Shown here one piece after another: positions 1 through 7,518 of a stretch of 28,564 nt of DNA (positions are counted from its first letter, which is position 1; each line of letters begins with the position of its first letter). This DNA is from Gordonia sp. UBA5067 (GTDB lineage Bacteria; Actinomycetota; Actinomycetes; Mycobacteriales; Mycobacteriaceae): positions 33,372 to 61,935 of the forward strand of contig NZ_DIAX01000035.1 of NCBI RefSeq assembly GCF_002414845.1, written 5' to 3'. A model generated the notes under the pieces. That model had not been told where the DNA came from and did no database searches. It was given only the letters and a program-made list of their open reading frames with translations. The position numbers were made by a program, and so were the translations under genes.

Positions 1-156
1 GCGCTCGAGGTCACCGGAGTCCATGACGCGGTCGACGGGCTCGGCGCGTTCGGCGAACGCGCCGGACTGGCGGAGCATCGCGTCGACGAGGGTGGTCTTC
101 CCGTGGTCGACGTGTGCGACGATGGCGACATTGCGGAAGTTTTGAGCAGCGCTCAC
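1..156 (-). CDS. typA: Translational GTPase TypA/BipA, N-terminal fragment
   Basis: Only the first 52 codons are present; the gene runs off the left edge. The protein begins (M)[20 protein letters not shown], with the G1/P-loop AHVDHGKTT at residues 14-22. It continues through [24 protein letters not shown] to a SGDLER segment near residues 47-52, which is characteristic of TypA rather than LepA or EF-G. TypA is a ribosome-associated GTPase linked to stress adaptation and ribosome assembly. The start is a GTG (bases 154-156) because homology begins immediately after it. The gene is divergent from the small Cys-rich gene at 357, leaving about 200 bases of shared upstream DNA. The identification is secure; nothing can be said about the missing domains. 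Confidence 0.93.
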   Translation of the reverse strand, partial: MSAAQNFRNVAIVAHVDHGKTTLVDAMLRQSGAFAERAEPVDRVMDSGDLER

Positions 157-247
157 AGGCGGAACTTTCTGGTGATGGGCATAGTGGTCGTGCGTTCGTC
201 CCGCTCGCAACCGCTCGCGGCGCCGGGCGGGAACCGCCAACTGTGCA

Positions 248-253
248 ATTCTA
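248..253 (-). promoter_or_regulatory. Possible -10 element for typA
   Basis: The minus strand reads TAGAAT here, a good match to the actinobacterial TAnnnT -10. It would give a 5' leader of roughly 85 bases for typA. No convincing -35 sits at 16-18 bases, so this is only a candidate. Confidence 0.3.
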
Positions 254-287
254 CCTGCGCAATCGCCCACAACCAGAATCGAAGGCC

Positions 288-302
288 CGGGGTGAGACCC
301 CG
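288..302. repeat. Short perfect inverted repeat in typA intergenic region
   Basis: CGGGGT and ACCCCG flank a 3-base centre (GAG). An overlapping alternative pairing of GTGAG with CTCAC uses some of the same bases. It lies between the divergent typA and small Cys-rich genes. It could be a chance GC-rich palindrome or a small operator; no run of T follows, so it is not a terminator. Confidence 0.3.
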
Positions 303-327
303 CTCACGTCGGGCACCGGTTCACAAA

Positions 328-346
328 TTAGGTATACCTACGCTAA
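328..346. promoter_or_regulatory. Candidate DtxR/IdeR-like iron box
   Basis: These 19 bases, TTAGGTATACCTACGCTAA, match the DtxR/IdeR box consensus (TTAGGTTAGSCTAACCTAA) at 14 of 19 positions by my count, with all six bases of the left end and the last four of the right end matching. The core TAGGTATACCTA (329-340) is a perfect 12-base palindrome in its own right. The element overlaps the start of the -10 hexamer of the downstream gene, where a repressor would block initiation. The middle of the site diverges from consensus, so another DtxR-family protein (for example an MntR type) or an unrelated regulator is possible. Confidence 0.4.
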
Positions 347-349
347 TAT
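344..349 (+). promoter_or_regulatory. -10 element for small Cys-rich gene, leaderless layout
   Basis: TAATAT is a strong -10. The ATG at 357 lies seven bases after it, at the expected transcription start, so the mRNA is probably leaderless. This supports the start at 357 over the in-frame start further upstream. No clear -35 is visible. Confidence 0.5.
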
Positions 350-356
350 CGTCGGT

Positions 357-536
357 ATGGGCAGCAAGAATGCAACGGCGAAGGTGCGCGACCTCAAACC
401 AAAGAAGAAGTGCTGCCGCAAAGATGTCCGGTGCATTCGCTGCCCCGTCGTCGTCCACCGCCTCCGCAAACTCGACGTCGACGGCATGAACCGCAAGAAG
501 CTCGAAAAGGCGATCAAGAAGGCCCGGGTCGCCTGA
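357..536 (+). CDS. Small basic Cys-rich protein, conserved hypothetical
   Basis: This encodes 59 residues, strongly basic, with four cysteines arranged C19-C20-x5-C26-x2-C29 inside [20 protein letters not shown], and a Lys-rich C-terminus ([13 protein letters not shown]). The Cys spacing suggests a zinc or other metal knuckle, possibly binding nucleic acid; this is inference. I recall similar KCC...CxxCP proteins in actinobacteria but no assigned function. An in-frame start exists as far upstream as 114. I chose 357 because a -10 hexamer ends seven bases before it and the upstream extension ([12 protein letters not shown]...) is the antisense of typA. The last 23 bases overlap the 3' end of the convergent mutT. 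The possible iron box just upstream suggests metal control. Confidence 0.7.
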   Translation: MGSKNATAKVRDLKPKKKCCRKDVRCIRCPVVVHRLRKLDVDGMNRKKLEKAIKKARVA

Positions 537-939
537 GCAGGCCCGCCAGCTCCGGAACCCACCCGACATCGGCCGGCACCATCTCCCCACGCCGGGCGAG
601 GTCCGCCAGGTCCGCCGGACCGAACCACGCCACCGCGCGGTGCTCGAGCGCTGCCGGCTCCCCCCGAGTCCACTCGGCGCGATATGCCCGCAGTTCCAGG
701 TCTTCGCGCAGCGCCACCGGATCGCCGATGGCTCCGCCGACGACAACCTCGATTCCCAGTTCCTCACGGAGTTCGCGCCGGAGGGCCTGCGCCGCCGTCT
801 CCCCCGGCTCCACCTTGCCGCCGGGCAGCTCCCACAACCCGGCGAGCTCACGCGGATAGTCCCGCTGCGCCAGCAGCAGACTCGATCCTTCGGCCCCGCC
901 GCGGATCACCGCCCCCGCCACCACCAGTTGTCGGCCCAC
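514..939 (-). CDS. mutT: Nudix hydrolase, MutT family (8-oxo-dGTP/CTP diphosphatase-like)
   Basis: This 141-residue protein has a complete Nudix box: G41-x5-E47-x7-R55-E56-L-x-E59-E60-x-G62-I63. An upstream WELPGGK motif (36-42) is typical of nucleotide-sanitising MutT proteins. Size and motif resemble mycobacterial MutT2 and CTP pyrophosphohydrolase-like enzymes, which hydrolyse oxidised or damaged nucleoside triphosphates. The exact substrate cannot be read from the sequence. The start is GTG (937-939) and overlaps the thiQ stop by one base (TAGTG), so it is almost certainly the last gene of the thiBPQ transcript. Its 3' end overlaps the small Cys-rich gene tail to tail by 23 bases. Confidence 0.88.
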   Translation of the reverse strand: MGRQLVVAGAVIRGGAEGSSLLLAQRDYPRELAGLWELPGGKVEPGETAAQALRRELREELGIEVVVGGAIGDPVALREDLELRAYRAEWTRGEPAALEHRAVAWFGPADLADLARRGEMVPADVGWVPELAGLLRRPGPS

Positions 940-2030
940 TATCGCCCCCGCCCACCCAGCAGGCCGACGCGGGCGCCGACGAGGGTCACCGCCATCATCT
1001 CGCCCACCCGGGGGCGACCGGCCCGCTCATCGTCGACGAGTGCGCCGAGTTCGGCGATCGGGACGGCGAGCGCCGAGCCGTCCAGGATCACGTGCATCCG
1101 CTCGGGCAGGTCCCGTACCCGAAGCACCGGCAGCAGCGTGGTTGCGGCGTCGTCGGGCCGGCGGGCGCGCAATGATTCGGCTCGGATCGCGACTGCCGTA
1201 ACGCGCTCGCCATGATCGACGTGCAGCTGCGCCGCGGGAATGTCGCCCAATTCCGTGCGCACCACGTCGCCCGCGTGCGCGGCGGCGAGGAAGTGCTCCC
1301 AGCCGAGGAATCTCGCGGTCCACTCGTCGCGCGGGTGGCGCCACACCCGGGCCGCACTGTCCCGCGCGACCACCGCACCCGCACGCATGACGACGATGGT
1401 GTCGCCCATCGTCGCCGCCTCGTCGTGGTCATGGGTCACCATGATCGCCGGGGTGGCGGTGGCCCGGACGATGTCGCCGATGTCGTCGGCCAGCCGGCCC
1501 CGCAGGTTGGCGTCGAGCGCGGCGAGCGGCTCGTCGAGCAGCAGCAGCCGTGGACGCGGCGCCAGCGCCCGGGCCAGCGCAACGCGTTGGGCCTGCCCAC
1601 CGGACAAATCGTCCACGCGGCGGTTCGCCAGCTCCGGCAGACCGACCAGCTCGAGCATCTCGGCGACCCGCTCGGCGATCTGCGGCCGCGCCCACCGCCG
1701 GGCCCGCAGCCCGTAGGCAATGTTCGCCGCGACGGTGCGCCCCGGAAACAACTGCCCATCCTGAAACACCATGCCGAAGTCGCGGCGGTACGGCGGCACG
1801 GCGGCCAGATCAGCCCCGTCGAAGGTGATCGCGCCGGCCGCGAGCGGCTCCAGGCCGGCCACGGCCCGCAGCAGCGTCGACTTCCCGCAACCCGACGGTC
1901 CGAGGATCACGGTCACCGGGCCGGACCCCGAATCCGCGGACCCCGAATCTGCGGACACGGTCAACGACACATCGTCGACGACCCGCCGGTCGCCGTAGTC
2001 GACGCCGACGCCGCTCAGCACCAGCGTCAC
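939..2030 (-). CDS. thiQ: ABC transporter ATP-binding protein, thiamine-type (ThiQ-like)
   Basis: This is a 363-residue ATPase energising the ThiP permease. Walker A GPSGCGKS is at 44-51, followed by a Q-loop (MVFQDGQLF), the signature [15 protein letters not shown], Walker [13 protein letters not shown] and the H-loop [11 protein letters not shown]-terminal region of about 130 residues beyond the nucleotide-binding domain resembles a TOBE-type regulatory domain (PotA/CysA/FbpC style), so it is longer than the roughly 230-residue enterobacterial ThiQ. A small Ser/Ala/Asp/Gly insertion precedes Walker A (see the 15-base tandem repeat). The GTG start overlaps the thiP stop as GTGA. The thiamine assignment rests mainly on the binding protein of the same operon. 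Confidence 0.85.
   Translation of the reverse strand: MTLVLSGVGVDYGDRRVVDDVSLTVSADSGSADSGSGPVTVILGPSGCGKSTLLRAVAGLEPLAAGAITFDGADLAAVPPYRRDFGMVFQDGQLFPGRTVAANIAYGLRARRWARPQIAERVAEMLELVGLPELANRRVDDLSGGQAQRVALARALAPRPRLLLLDEPLAALDANLRGRLADDIGDIVRATATPAIMVTHDHDEAATMGDTIVVMRAGAVVARDSAARVWRHPRDEWTARFLGWEHFLAAAHAGDVVRTELGDIPAAQLHVDHGERVTAVAIRAESLRARRPDDAATTLLPVLRVRDLPERMHVILDGSALAVPIAELGALVDDERAGRPRVGEMMAVTLVGARVGLLGGRGR
1922..1951 (-). repeat. 15-base tandem duplication inside thiQ
   Basis: Two adjacent 15-base units (1922-1936 and 1937-1951) differ at one base, and the first five bases of a third follow. They encode a five-residue repeat (SADSG twice), placed between the first strand of the ATPase fold and Walker A. 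The in-frame copy looks like a recent local duplication that lengthens a loop without breaking the gene. Confidence 0.85.
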
Positions 2031-3679
2031 AGCAGTGACCCCGCGTTCGGACGGATGGCTTCCACGATCGCGACGGCAATGGCCGTCACGACGACGAGGA
2101 CCACCGAGCAGGCCATCGCGGTGGCCAGGCTCGCTTCGCCGGGGCGATTGAGCGCCGTACCGATCATCACCGGCAGCGTCGTCGTGTCCACCCGGGCGAG
2201 GAAGCTGGTCGCACCGAACTCGCCGAGGGACATGACGAAGGCGAAACCGGCCGCCGCGGCCAGTGAACGGCCGACGATGGGCAGGTCGACGGTGCCGAAG
2301 ACCCGGATAGGGCGCGCGCCCAGCGACGCGGCCGCCGCGGTCAATCCCGTCGGCACCCGCTCCAACGCGGGCACCGCGACCCGGATCACCAACGGCATGA
2401 CGACCAGGGCCTGCACCCCGGCAATCACCAGCCACGAATTCGCCAGTCGGGCCGGCCAATGGGCGAGGACGAGCGTGTACCCGAAGCCGAGCGTCACCGC
2501 GCTCACGCCGAGCGGGATGGCCGCGATGATCTCGCCGACCTCGCGGAGTGGGCCCCGCAGGCGGGTCACGACGACGGCGGTCGTCAGGCCCAGCGCCACG
2601 GCGAGCGCGGCGGCCGCCACCGCGGTGGTCAGCGATACGACGGCCGACTCCAGCGGTGTGATTCCGTTGACCTCCCGGCCAAGGGCTCGATAGCCGGCCA
2701 GCGTCCAGCTGCCCGGCCCGGCCGGTCGCACCGACCACAGTGCCAAGACTGCGAGCGGGAGCGCCAGCCACAGCGCCGCCCAGGCAACGGTGAGGGCCAT
2801 GGCGGCGCGGGTCGGGCCGCGCGGCGCAGGCGGTTGTTCGTCACTCGGCCGGTCGCCGGTCGCCCGCCTCGACAACACGCGGGCAGCGGCCAGGGTCACC
2901 GCGACGACGATGATCTGCAGGACCGAGAGGGCGGCGGCCTCGGGCAGGCGGAAGTAGCCAACGCCCTCGGTGTAGATCGCAGTCTCAACGGTGCGGAGCT
3001 GACCATTGCCCAGCACCATGATCACGCCGTAGCTGGTGGTGCAGAACAGGAAGACCAGCGCGGCAGCGGCCGCGATCGCCGGCAGCAGGCGCGGCAGGGT
3101 GACGGTGGTGAAGGCGCGTAGCGGCGCCGCCCCGGACACCTGGGCGGCCTGGGCGAGCCGTGGGTCAAGGCCCGACCAGGCCGCCCCGACCACCCGCACG
3201 ACGACGGCGGTATTGAGGAACACGTGGGCACACAGCACCGGGACAAGACTGGGTCCGGCGTCGTCGAGCGCGCCGCCCAGACTCGCGGGCAGGAAGGCGA
3301 GCGGCCCGGTGAACACGGCGCGAAAGGCCATCCCGACGACGACGCTGGGCAGCACGAACGGCAGCGTCACCATCACCAGCAGCAGGCGCGAACCGGTGAA
3401 CCGCACCCGGGCGACCAGCCAGGTGATCGGCGCGGCGACTACGAACGTCAACACGGTCGATGCCGCTGCCTGGGCCAAGGTGAAGGCCAGCAGCGGACCG
3501 GCGTCCGCGCGGCGCCACAGCTCAACGATGCCGGCGCCGTCGTTGACGGCAACGGCGCGGCCGACCAGGGCGAGCAGCGGCCAGCCGAAGAAGATCACCA
3601 GAAAGGCGAGCCCGATCACGCCGAGCAGGACCGTGCCGGCGCGCGGGCTTCGCGTGTCGCCGACCCGGCGCCGACTCAC
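2027..3679 (-). CDS. thiP: Thiamine-type ABC transporter permease, two fused halves (ThiP-like)
   Basis: This 550-residue integral membrane protein is built from two homologous halves, each of about six helices, as in ThiP/FbpB-type permeases. Each half carries an EAA-type coupling loop: AAQVSGAAPLRAFTTVTLP in the first and AAASLGARPIRVFGTVDLP in the second. The N-terminal helix begins near GTVLLGVIGLAFLVIFFGWP. It forms the channel for the substrate delivered by ThiB and is energised by ThiQ. An ORF extends upstream, but the GTG at 3677-3679 overlaps the thiB stop as GTGA and puts the basic SRRRVGDTR segment directly before helix 1, so I prefer that start. Substrate is inferred from thiB. 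Confidence 0.88.
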   Translation of the reverse strand: MSRRRVGDTRSPRAGTVLLGVIGLAFLVIFFGWPLLALVGRAVAVNDGAGIVELWRRADAGPLLAFTLAQAAASTVLTFVVAAPITWLVARVRFTGSRLLLVMVTLPFVLPSVVVGMAFRAVFTGPLAFLPASLGGALDDAGPSLVPVLCAHVFLNTAVVVRVVGAAWSGLDPRLAQAAQVSGAAPLRAFTTVTLPRLLPAIAAAAALVFLFCTTSYGVIMVLGNGQLRTVETAIYTEGVGYFRLPEAAALSVLQIIVVAVTLAAARVLSRRATGDRPSDEQPPAPRGPTRAAMALTVAWAALWLALPLAVLALWSVRPAGPGSWTLAGYRALGREVNGITPLESAVVSLTTAVAAAALAVALGLTTAVVVTRLRGPLREVGEIIAAIPLGVSAVTLGFGYTLVLAHWPARLANSWLVIAGVQALVVMPLVIRVAVPALERVPTGLTAAAASLGARPIRVFGTVDLPIVGRSLAAAAGFAFVMSLGEFGATSFLARVDTTTLPVMIGTALNRPGEASLATAMACSVVLVVVTAIAVAIVEAIRPNAGSLL

Positions 3680-4716
3680 CGGCCGACGGCGGCGCGCCAC
3701 TGCTGCAACCACTGCTCCCGGTTCTTGGCGATGTAGTCCGGCGGCATGTTCACCGTCCACTCCGGCATCGGGGCGCGGGTGGCCCAGCCATCCGGTAGCC
3801 GGATATTGCGGGTGACCGGATAGACGTACATCGACGACGGCAGCGCCTTCTGCACCGTCGGCCCGAGCAGGAAGTCGATGGCCTTGCGCGCGCCGTCGAC
3901 ATTGGCCGCCCCCTTGAGGATGCCCGCGTATTCAACCTGGCGGAAGCACGTCTCCAGCAGCGCCGCAGTGCCCGGTGTCGCGGCCGGCGACGACGCGTAG
4001 GAGATGACGATCGGCTTGGTGCCGTGGCCGGCACCCGCGCTGAACAGCTGGTTGTAGGCGACTTCCCAACCGGAGACGATCGTGGCGCCGTTGGCCACGA
4101 GGCCGCGCCAATAGTTCTGCCAGCCGCCGCGCTTCTGACCGACCGTCGTCAGGAGGAACGAGATCCCCGGGGACGAGGTGCCCGGGTCGAGCAGGGCGGC
4201 CTGGCCGCGGTATTCCGGCTTCAGCAGGTCGTCAAGGGAGGCGGGTGGCAGGACGTCGCGGCGGTCATACCACGCAGAATCGACGTTGAGGCAGACGTCG
4301 CCGCGATTGACCGCGGTGAGCAAACCCGGCGCCGAGGGCAGCGCGTAGTCGGATGCGCCGTTCGACGCCGCCGGGGAGACATACTCGAGCAGCGCACCGG
4401 CTTCGACCGGACGGGAGGCGAAAGTGTTGTCGATGCCGTAGACCAGATCCCCCTTGGGGGAACCCGGCGTCAGTGCGATCTGCGACGCAAGTTTTCCGGC
4501 ATCGCCGGACTTGGCGATTTTCAGTGTCATGCCGGTGGTCGCATGAAACTCGGCGATGACCGACGCGGGGAGGTCGAATGAGTCGTGGGTCAGCATCGTG
4601 ACCGTCCGGCCGTCGTCGGGACTGCCGCAGGCGGCGAGTCCCAGCGCCAGCACCGACGCGAGAAGCACACCGCCGACCCGGTTCATCGGGGACGTCGGGG
4701 AGTATCGGCTGCGCAT
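3676..4716 (-). CDS. thiB: Thiamine-binding lipoprotein of ABC importer (ThiB/TbpA-like)
   Basis: This 346-residue periplasmic-type binding protein is anchored by a lipobox (LGLAAC, Cys30) after a basic n-region and hydrophobic stretch. Family landmarks of thiamine-binding proteins follow in order: THDSFDLP, GDAGKLASQ, YGIDNTFASR, NRGDVCLNVDSAWYD, PPASLDDLLKPEY, LLDPGTSSPGISFLL, NGATIVSGWEVAYNQLFS and PIVISYASSPA. It should capture thiamine (or its phosphates) outside the membrane. The start at 4716 is preferred: TTAGAT lies six bases upstream in a leaderless layout, and it gives a good signal peptide. The ATG at 4686 is an alternative. I searched the 5' region for a TPP riboswitch (CTGAGA, ACCTGAT...) and see none. 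Confidence 0.88.
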   Translation of the reverse strand: MRSRYSPTSPMNRVGGVLLASVLALGLAACGSPDDGRTVTMLTHDSFDLPASVIAEFHATTGMTLKIAKSGDAGKLASQIALTPGSPKGDLVYGIDNTFASRPVEAGALLEYVSPAASNGASDYALPSAPGLLTAVNRGDVCLNVDSAWYDRRDVLPPASLDDLLKPEYRGQAALLDPGTSSPGISFLLTTVGQKRGGWQNYWRGLVANGATIVSGWEVAYNQLFSAGAGHGTKPIVISYASSPAATPGTAALLETCFRQVEYAGILKGAANVDGARKAIDFLLGPTVQKALPSSMYVYPVTRNIRLPDGWATRAPMPEWTVNMPPDYIAKNREQWLQQWRAAVGR

Positions 4717-4818
4717 GGACCGATCTAACCACCAGTGCGGCGCGCCGACGCCGTTCGATGATCGAACTACCGTCCCGCGGGTCGACAACGCGTGAAACAA
4801 GACAGTAACAATTGAATC

Positions 4819-4861
4819 ACCAGCATCACTGGCCCCAGGGTCCTGGGGTTATGGTGCTGGT
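4819..4861. promoter_or_regulatory. Long imperfect hairpin between divergent thiB and secreted-protein genes
   Basis: The outer arms ACCAGCA (4819-4825) and TGCTGGT (4855-4861) are perfect complements. The inner arms CCCCAG (4833-4838) and CTGGGG (4843-4848) form a second stem with a 4-base loop. They are separated by a 7/6-base internal loop. The element sits in the divergent promoter region of thiB and the gene at 4944. It may be an operator dyad or an RNA hairpin in the 5' region of either transcript. No known riboswitch consensus is recognised. Confidence 0.45.
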
Positions 4862-4897
4862 TGCGGGTGCATTCGAACCCCCATCTAGAAGGCCACA

Positions 4898-4903
4898 TAG
4901 ACT
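4898..4903 (+). promoter_or_regulatory. Possible -10 element for the gene at 4944
   Basis: TAGACT fits the actinobacterial TAnnnT -10, 40 bases before the GTG/ATG region of the secreted-protein gene. No convincing -35 is seen. Confidence 0.3.
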
Positions 4904-4943
4904 GACGCGCGATCGCCTTCGCCGACTGTAAGGACCCACCCCC

Positions 4944-5822
4944 GTGCGACTGACTCTTTCGCTCGCCGCGGCCACCGTCGCCGTCTCCGCCGGACTCGCC
5001 GCCGCCGCGGCACCGGCGATCGCCGCACCGGCAGCACAGCCCGACGCCGTGACCACAGCCCTGAGCGCCATCCCCACCCGAGTCGACCGCCAGGTCCTGG
5101 ACTCGTTGGGGGCCTTCGCCCCCGCTATCGTCGGATCGATGGCCACCCCCGGCCCGGACGGCAAGGTCAACCCGGCGTTGTTCGCCGACGCGAACACGCT
5201 CGGCTCCGACCCGGCACTACCCCCGAATGTGCGCGCGGTCTGGCAACAGGTCATCGACTTCCTCGGTGCGCCCGGCAAGCGGAGTCTCGCGGCCTACCAC
5301 CGATCCCACACCCTCCCCGCCGCGAAGGCGACCAAGCCGGGCGACCCGGAGATTCCGCGCGGCCCCCACGCCCCGCGCATCCAGGAATTCCTCTACCCCA
5401 CGATCGGCATCGGCTGTATGCCCGAGTCGGCCACCGGACCGCTCGGTTCGGCGGGGGGCGGTAACTCCCTCGGGCGCGCCCTGGTCACCGCCGGACCGCA
5501 GCAGGCGCCGGCTCCCGGCCCGAAGGCCGGTCAGGTCGGCTACGTCTACACCAGCCTCGGTACCGGGCCCGCGGTGAACAATAGCGCCCGCCCGCTCGTC
5601 GCCCAGTGGCTCAATCTTGATACCGGCCGCACCGGCAGCATCAACCTGCGCAGCAATCCGAAGATCAACGCCACCGACGGCCCCGGCACCTTCACGGCCA
5701 TCGCGAGTACCGGACGCGGGCGGGTGCTGACCGTGATCTCGGGTGATGTGACAACCAAGACCAAGACCAAGAAGATCGCCTCCTGCGGGATCGTTCCGGT
5801 CATCGGCATCGCGTACGTCTAG
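4944..5822 (+). CDS. Secreted protein of unknown function, member A of a local three-gene family
   Basis: This encodes 292 residues with a Sec signal peptide (MRLTLSLAAATVAVSAGL..., Ala-rich h-region, likely cleavage after AIAAPA around residue 30). The mature part has an Ala/Pro-rich helical region, then YPTIGIGC, then a Gly/Pro linker. A C-terminal domain (about residues 195-292) contains VGYVYTSLGTGP, QWLNLDTGRTGSINLRS and a last cysteine in CGIVPVIGIAYV. The C-terminal pattern recurs in the proteins at 5978 and 7519, notably DTGRTG. I associate such Ala/Pro-rich exported proteins with Mycobacteriales (possibly Rv1157c/Rv1158c-like), but that link is from memory and no function is known. 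The start is a GTG at 4944 preceded by a weak AAGGA stretch (4930-4934). Confidence 0.75.
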   Translation: MRLTLSLAAATVAVSAGLAAAAAPAIAAPAAQPDAVTTALSAIPTRVDRQVLDSLGAFAPAIVGSMATPGPDGKVNPALFADANTLGSDPALPPNVRAVWQQVIDFLGAPGKRSLAAYHRSHTLPAAKATKPGDPEIPRGPHAPRIQEFLYPTIGIGCMPESATGPLGSAGGGNSLGRALVTAGPQQAPAPGPKAGQVGYVYTSLGTGPAVNNSARPLVAQWLNLDTGRTGSINLRSNPKINATDGPGTFTAIASTGRGRVLTVISGDVTTKTKTKKIASCGIVPVIGIAYV

Positions 5823-5910
5823 GCTGCCGGCCGGCGCCGCTCAGCGGTTGCCTTGCCCCCGACGGTCTACGGCCGATTGCGGCCGCGTCACAGCTTGGAC
5901 TCATCAATTG

Positions 5911-5961
5911 CCCCACTAGTCACATCCATGTTGTTCTGTCACTAGAACCCCACTAGTAACA
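5911..5961. repeat. Triple CACTAG repeat upstream of secreted protein B
   Basis: A 14-base unit CCCCACTAGTCACA (5911-5924) recurs as CCCCACTAGTAACA (5948-5961), with one mismatch, and a third CACTAG lies at 5940-5945. The core ACTAGT is palindromic. GTCACA (5919-5924), a further GTCACA at 5887-5892 and GTAACA (5956-5961) resemble half-sites reported for the actinobacterial response regulator MtrA. The last copy ends only 16 bases before the ATG, so the block probably spans the promoter. Confidence 0.5.
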
Positions 5962-5977
5962 GCATCTTGGAGTGACC

Positions 5978-6829
5978 ATGCTCGGCAAGTTCGCACGACC
6001 GGTAGTCACCGCGGCAATCAGCTTGGCCACCGCAGCCGCGCTGGCAGCCGGGGCACCCGCAGCCCACAGCGCGCCACCGCCCGCGCCGCCGGCCGCACCC
6101 GAGCTGCCGCGACCGAAACCCGGTGGCAACACGCTACCCATCGAGGTGCCCTTCGACAACGAACTGGCCGCCGTACTGAAGTTCGCCAAGCAGGTCGGCG
6201 GCGACAAAATCCTCGTCGAGGTGCTGCAGGCCATCATCGGCGCGGCCGGCCAGATGTCGCCGCTGGCCACTGCCGGGAGCGCACCCGCCCCCGGAATCAA
6301 GCAGGTCGCCGCGACCGCCGATCCGATGGGCCTGCTGCGCCAGGCCGGCGTTCAACCCCTGTCCCCAACGGTCGCCCCACTGTGCGCGGCGCCGACTCCC
6401 CAGAATCCGCTGGGCCTGGTCACCGCCGGAGCTGCCGCAATACCGGGTCCGTGGCCGCTGAAGACCGCCCATCCGCTCACCCTGCTGCCGTTCGCGCTCC
6501 CCGGCGTGAGCATGCCCGATCCCGGTATCGTCAAGGACGAGCACACCGCCTTCGCGTTCGTGCCCGCCGATGTGCGGCCCGCCGGCGAGCACGGCACGAT
6601 GCGGGTCGCCTGGTTCAACAGCACCACCATGCGCGGCGGTCTCACCGACCTCACCCCGCTGGCCGAATCCAATCCGATGCTCAAAGTGCTGCCCGGACTG
6701 TCTGGTGTGCGTCTGGTTCCCGTCGACACCGGCAAGGGAACCATTCTCGCCGCCGTGTACGGCACCGCCGGAGTCGCCGGCCACCGCGAATGCTTCTTCC
6801 TGCCCTCGGTCGGAGTGATCAATTCCTAG
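5978..6829 (+). CDS. Secreted protein of unknown function, member B of the three-gene family
   Basis: This 283-residue protein has a signal peptide (MLGKFARPVVTAAISLATAA..., likely cleaved near AAHSA around residue 30) and a Pro-rich stretch (PPPAPPAAPELPRPKPGG). It then has a helical segment, SPTVAPLCAAPTPQNPLGLV with a conserved Cys, and a C-terminal domain with HTAFAFVPADVRPA, VAWFNSTTMRGG and CFFLPSVGVINS. Order and spacing parallel protein A (YPTIGIGC, VGYVYTSLGTGP, QWLNLDTGRTG, CGIVPVIGIAYV). Function is unknown; it is an extracellular or cell-envelope protein. A GTG at 5972 is possible, but GGAG at 5969-5972 is spaced five bases from the ATG at 5978. The YhhN-like gene follows after 28 bases and is probably co-transcribed. 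Confidence 0.75.
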   Translation: MLGKFARPVVTAAISLATAAALAAGAPAAHSAPPPAPPAAPELPRPKPGGNTLPIEVPFDNELAAVLKFAKQVGGDKILVEVLQAIIGAAGQMSPLATAGSAPAPGIKQVAATADPMGLLRQAGVQPLSPTVAPLCAAPTPQNPLGLVTAGAAAIPGPWPLKTAHPLTLLPFALPGVSMPDPGIVKDEHTAFAFVPADVRPAGEHGTMRVAWFNSTTMRGGLTDLTPLAESNPMLKVLPGLSGVRLVPVDTGKGTILAAVYGTAGVAGHRECFFLPSVGVINS

Positions 6830-6857
6830 CCGGACCGCCTGGACCGGCGCCACCGCG

Positions 6858-7508
6858 GTGGCCGGAATCGCCGCGACCGTCGCTGGGGCGGCGTCAAACC
6901 GGCGGGCGGCGGCGCTAACCAAACCACTCCCGATGACACTCCTGGCGCTACGGACATTGGCCCAGCGCGATACTGCGCCGGTCGATCGGGCACTTACCCT
7001 CGGCGCGATCGGGTTCGCCATGGCCGGCGACTACTGGATGCTCCGCGAAGAGTTCGAACCGCGTGGGTCCGCAGCCAAAGACGCCAGTCTGCGACGGGGA
7101 GCAGCGTTCTTCTCCGGCGCGCAGATCTGCTACCAGGTGGCGTTTGCCCGGCGTGGCGCCCGCTACCGGCTGCGCTCGCTCGCCCCCCGCATGGCCGCGA
7201 TGGGCGAGCCCGCCATCGTTCTCGCCGCGAATGCACCACGGGTCCTCCCGGTGCTCGGCCCCTACGGCGCGCTGCTCGCGGGCATGTCGGCGCTGGCGGG
7301 CGACGCCGGCCGGCGATCAGCCGTGGGCGGGCTGCTGTTCCAGGCATCCGACATCGCGATCATCAATCGCCGGCACCTCGCGAATTCGCCGGTCGCGCGC
7401 CGCGCCCTCGAGGCGTGGGTCTTGGGCAGCTACTTCGCCGCCCAGACCCTTCTCGTCGATGCCTTGTCGACACCGGCGGCATCGACCGGAGTGATCAAGG
7501 CGGGCTAG
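6858..7508 (+). CDS. YhhN/TMEM86-like integral membrane protein
   Basis: This 216-residue, multi-helix membrane protein has the landmarks of the YhhN/TMEM86 family: TKPLPMTLLALRTL early, then LGAIGFAMAGDYWML, a SGAQICYQVAF segment, LLFQASDIAIINR and a final WVLGSYFAAQTLLVDAL. Eukaryotic TMEM86B is a lysoplasmalogenase that cleaves the vinyl-ether bond of lysoplasmalogens. Whether bacterial members do this is open, so only family membership is claimed. The GTG at 6858 is the only usable start ahead of the conserved TKPLPM motif and has no good ribosome-binding site, so translation may depend on the upstream secreted-protein gene 28 bases away. It converges with the gene ending at 7519. Confidence 0.72.
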   Translation: MAGIAATVAGAASNRRAAALTKPLPMTLLALRTLAQRDTAPVDRALTLGAIGFAMAGDYWMLREEFEPRGSAAKDASLRRGAAFFSGAQICYQVAFARRGARYRLRSLAPRMAAMGEPAIVLAANAPRVLPVLGPYGALLAGMSALAGDAGRRSAVGGLLFQASDIAIINRRHLANSPVARRALEAWVLGSYFAAQTLLVDALSTPAASTGVIKAG

Positions 7509-7518
7509 GCCGGTCCCG

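Noticed and set aside
103..489. Open frame antisense to typA and through the small Cys-rich gene
   Set aside because: It lies opposite the typA start codon region and in a different frame from the better-supported small gene at 357; composition has no family match.
4024..4581. Long open frame opposite thiB
   Set aside because: High-GC antisense shadow; thiB on the other strand has clear family motifs and a lipobox.
4860..4900. A T-arm-like GGGTGCATTCGAACCCCC suggesting a tRNA
   Set aside because: No acceptor stem, anticodon arm or D arm can be built around it on either strand; the match to TTCGA is accidental.
4717..4943. TPP riboswitch upstream of thiBPQ
   Set aside because: No CTGAGA or ACCTGATCTGG-like core is seen on the minus strand. 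I cannot exclude a diverged aptamer without a covariance search.
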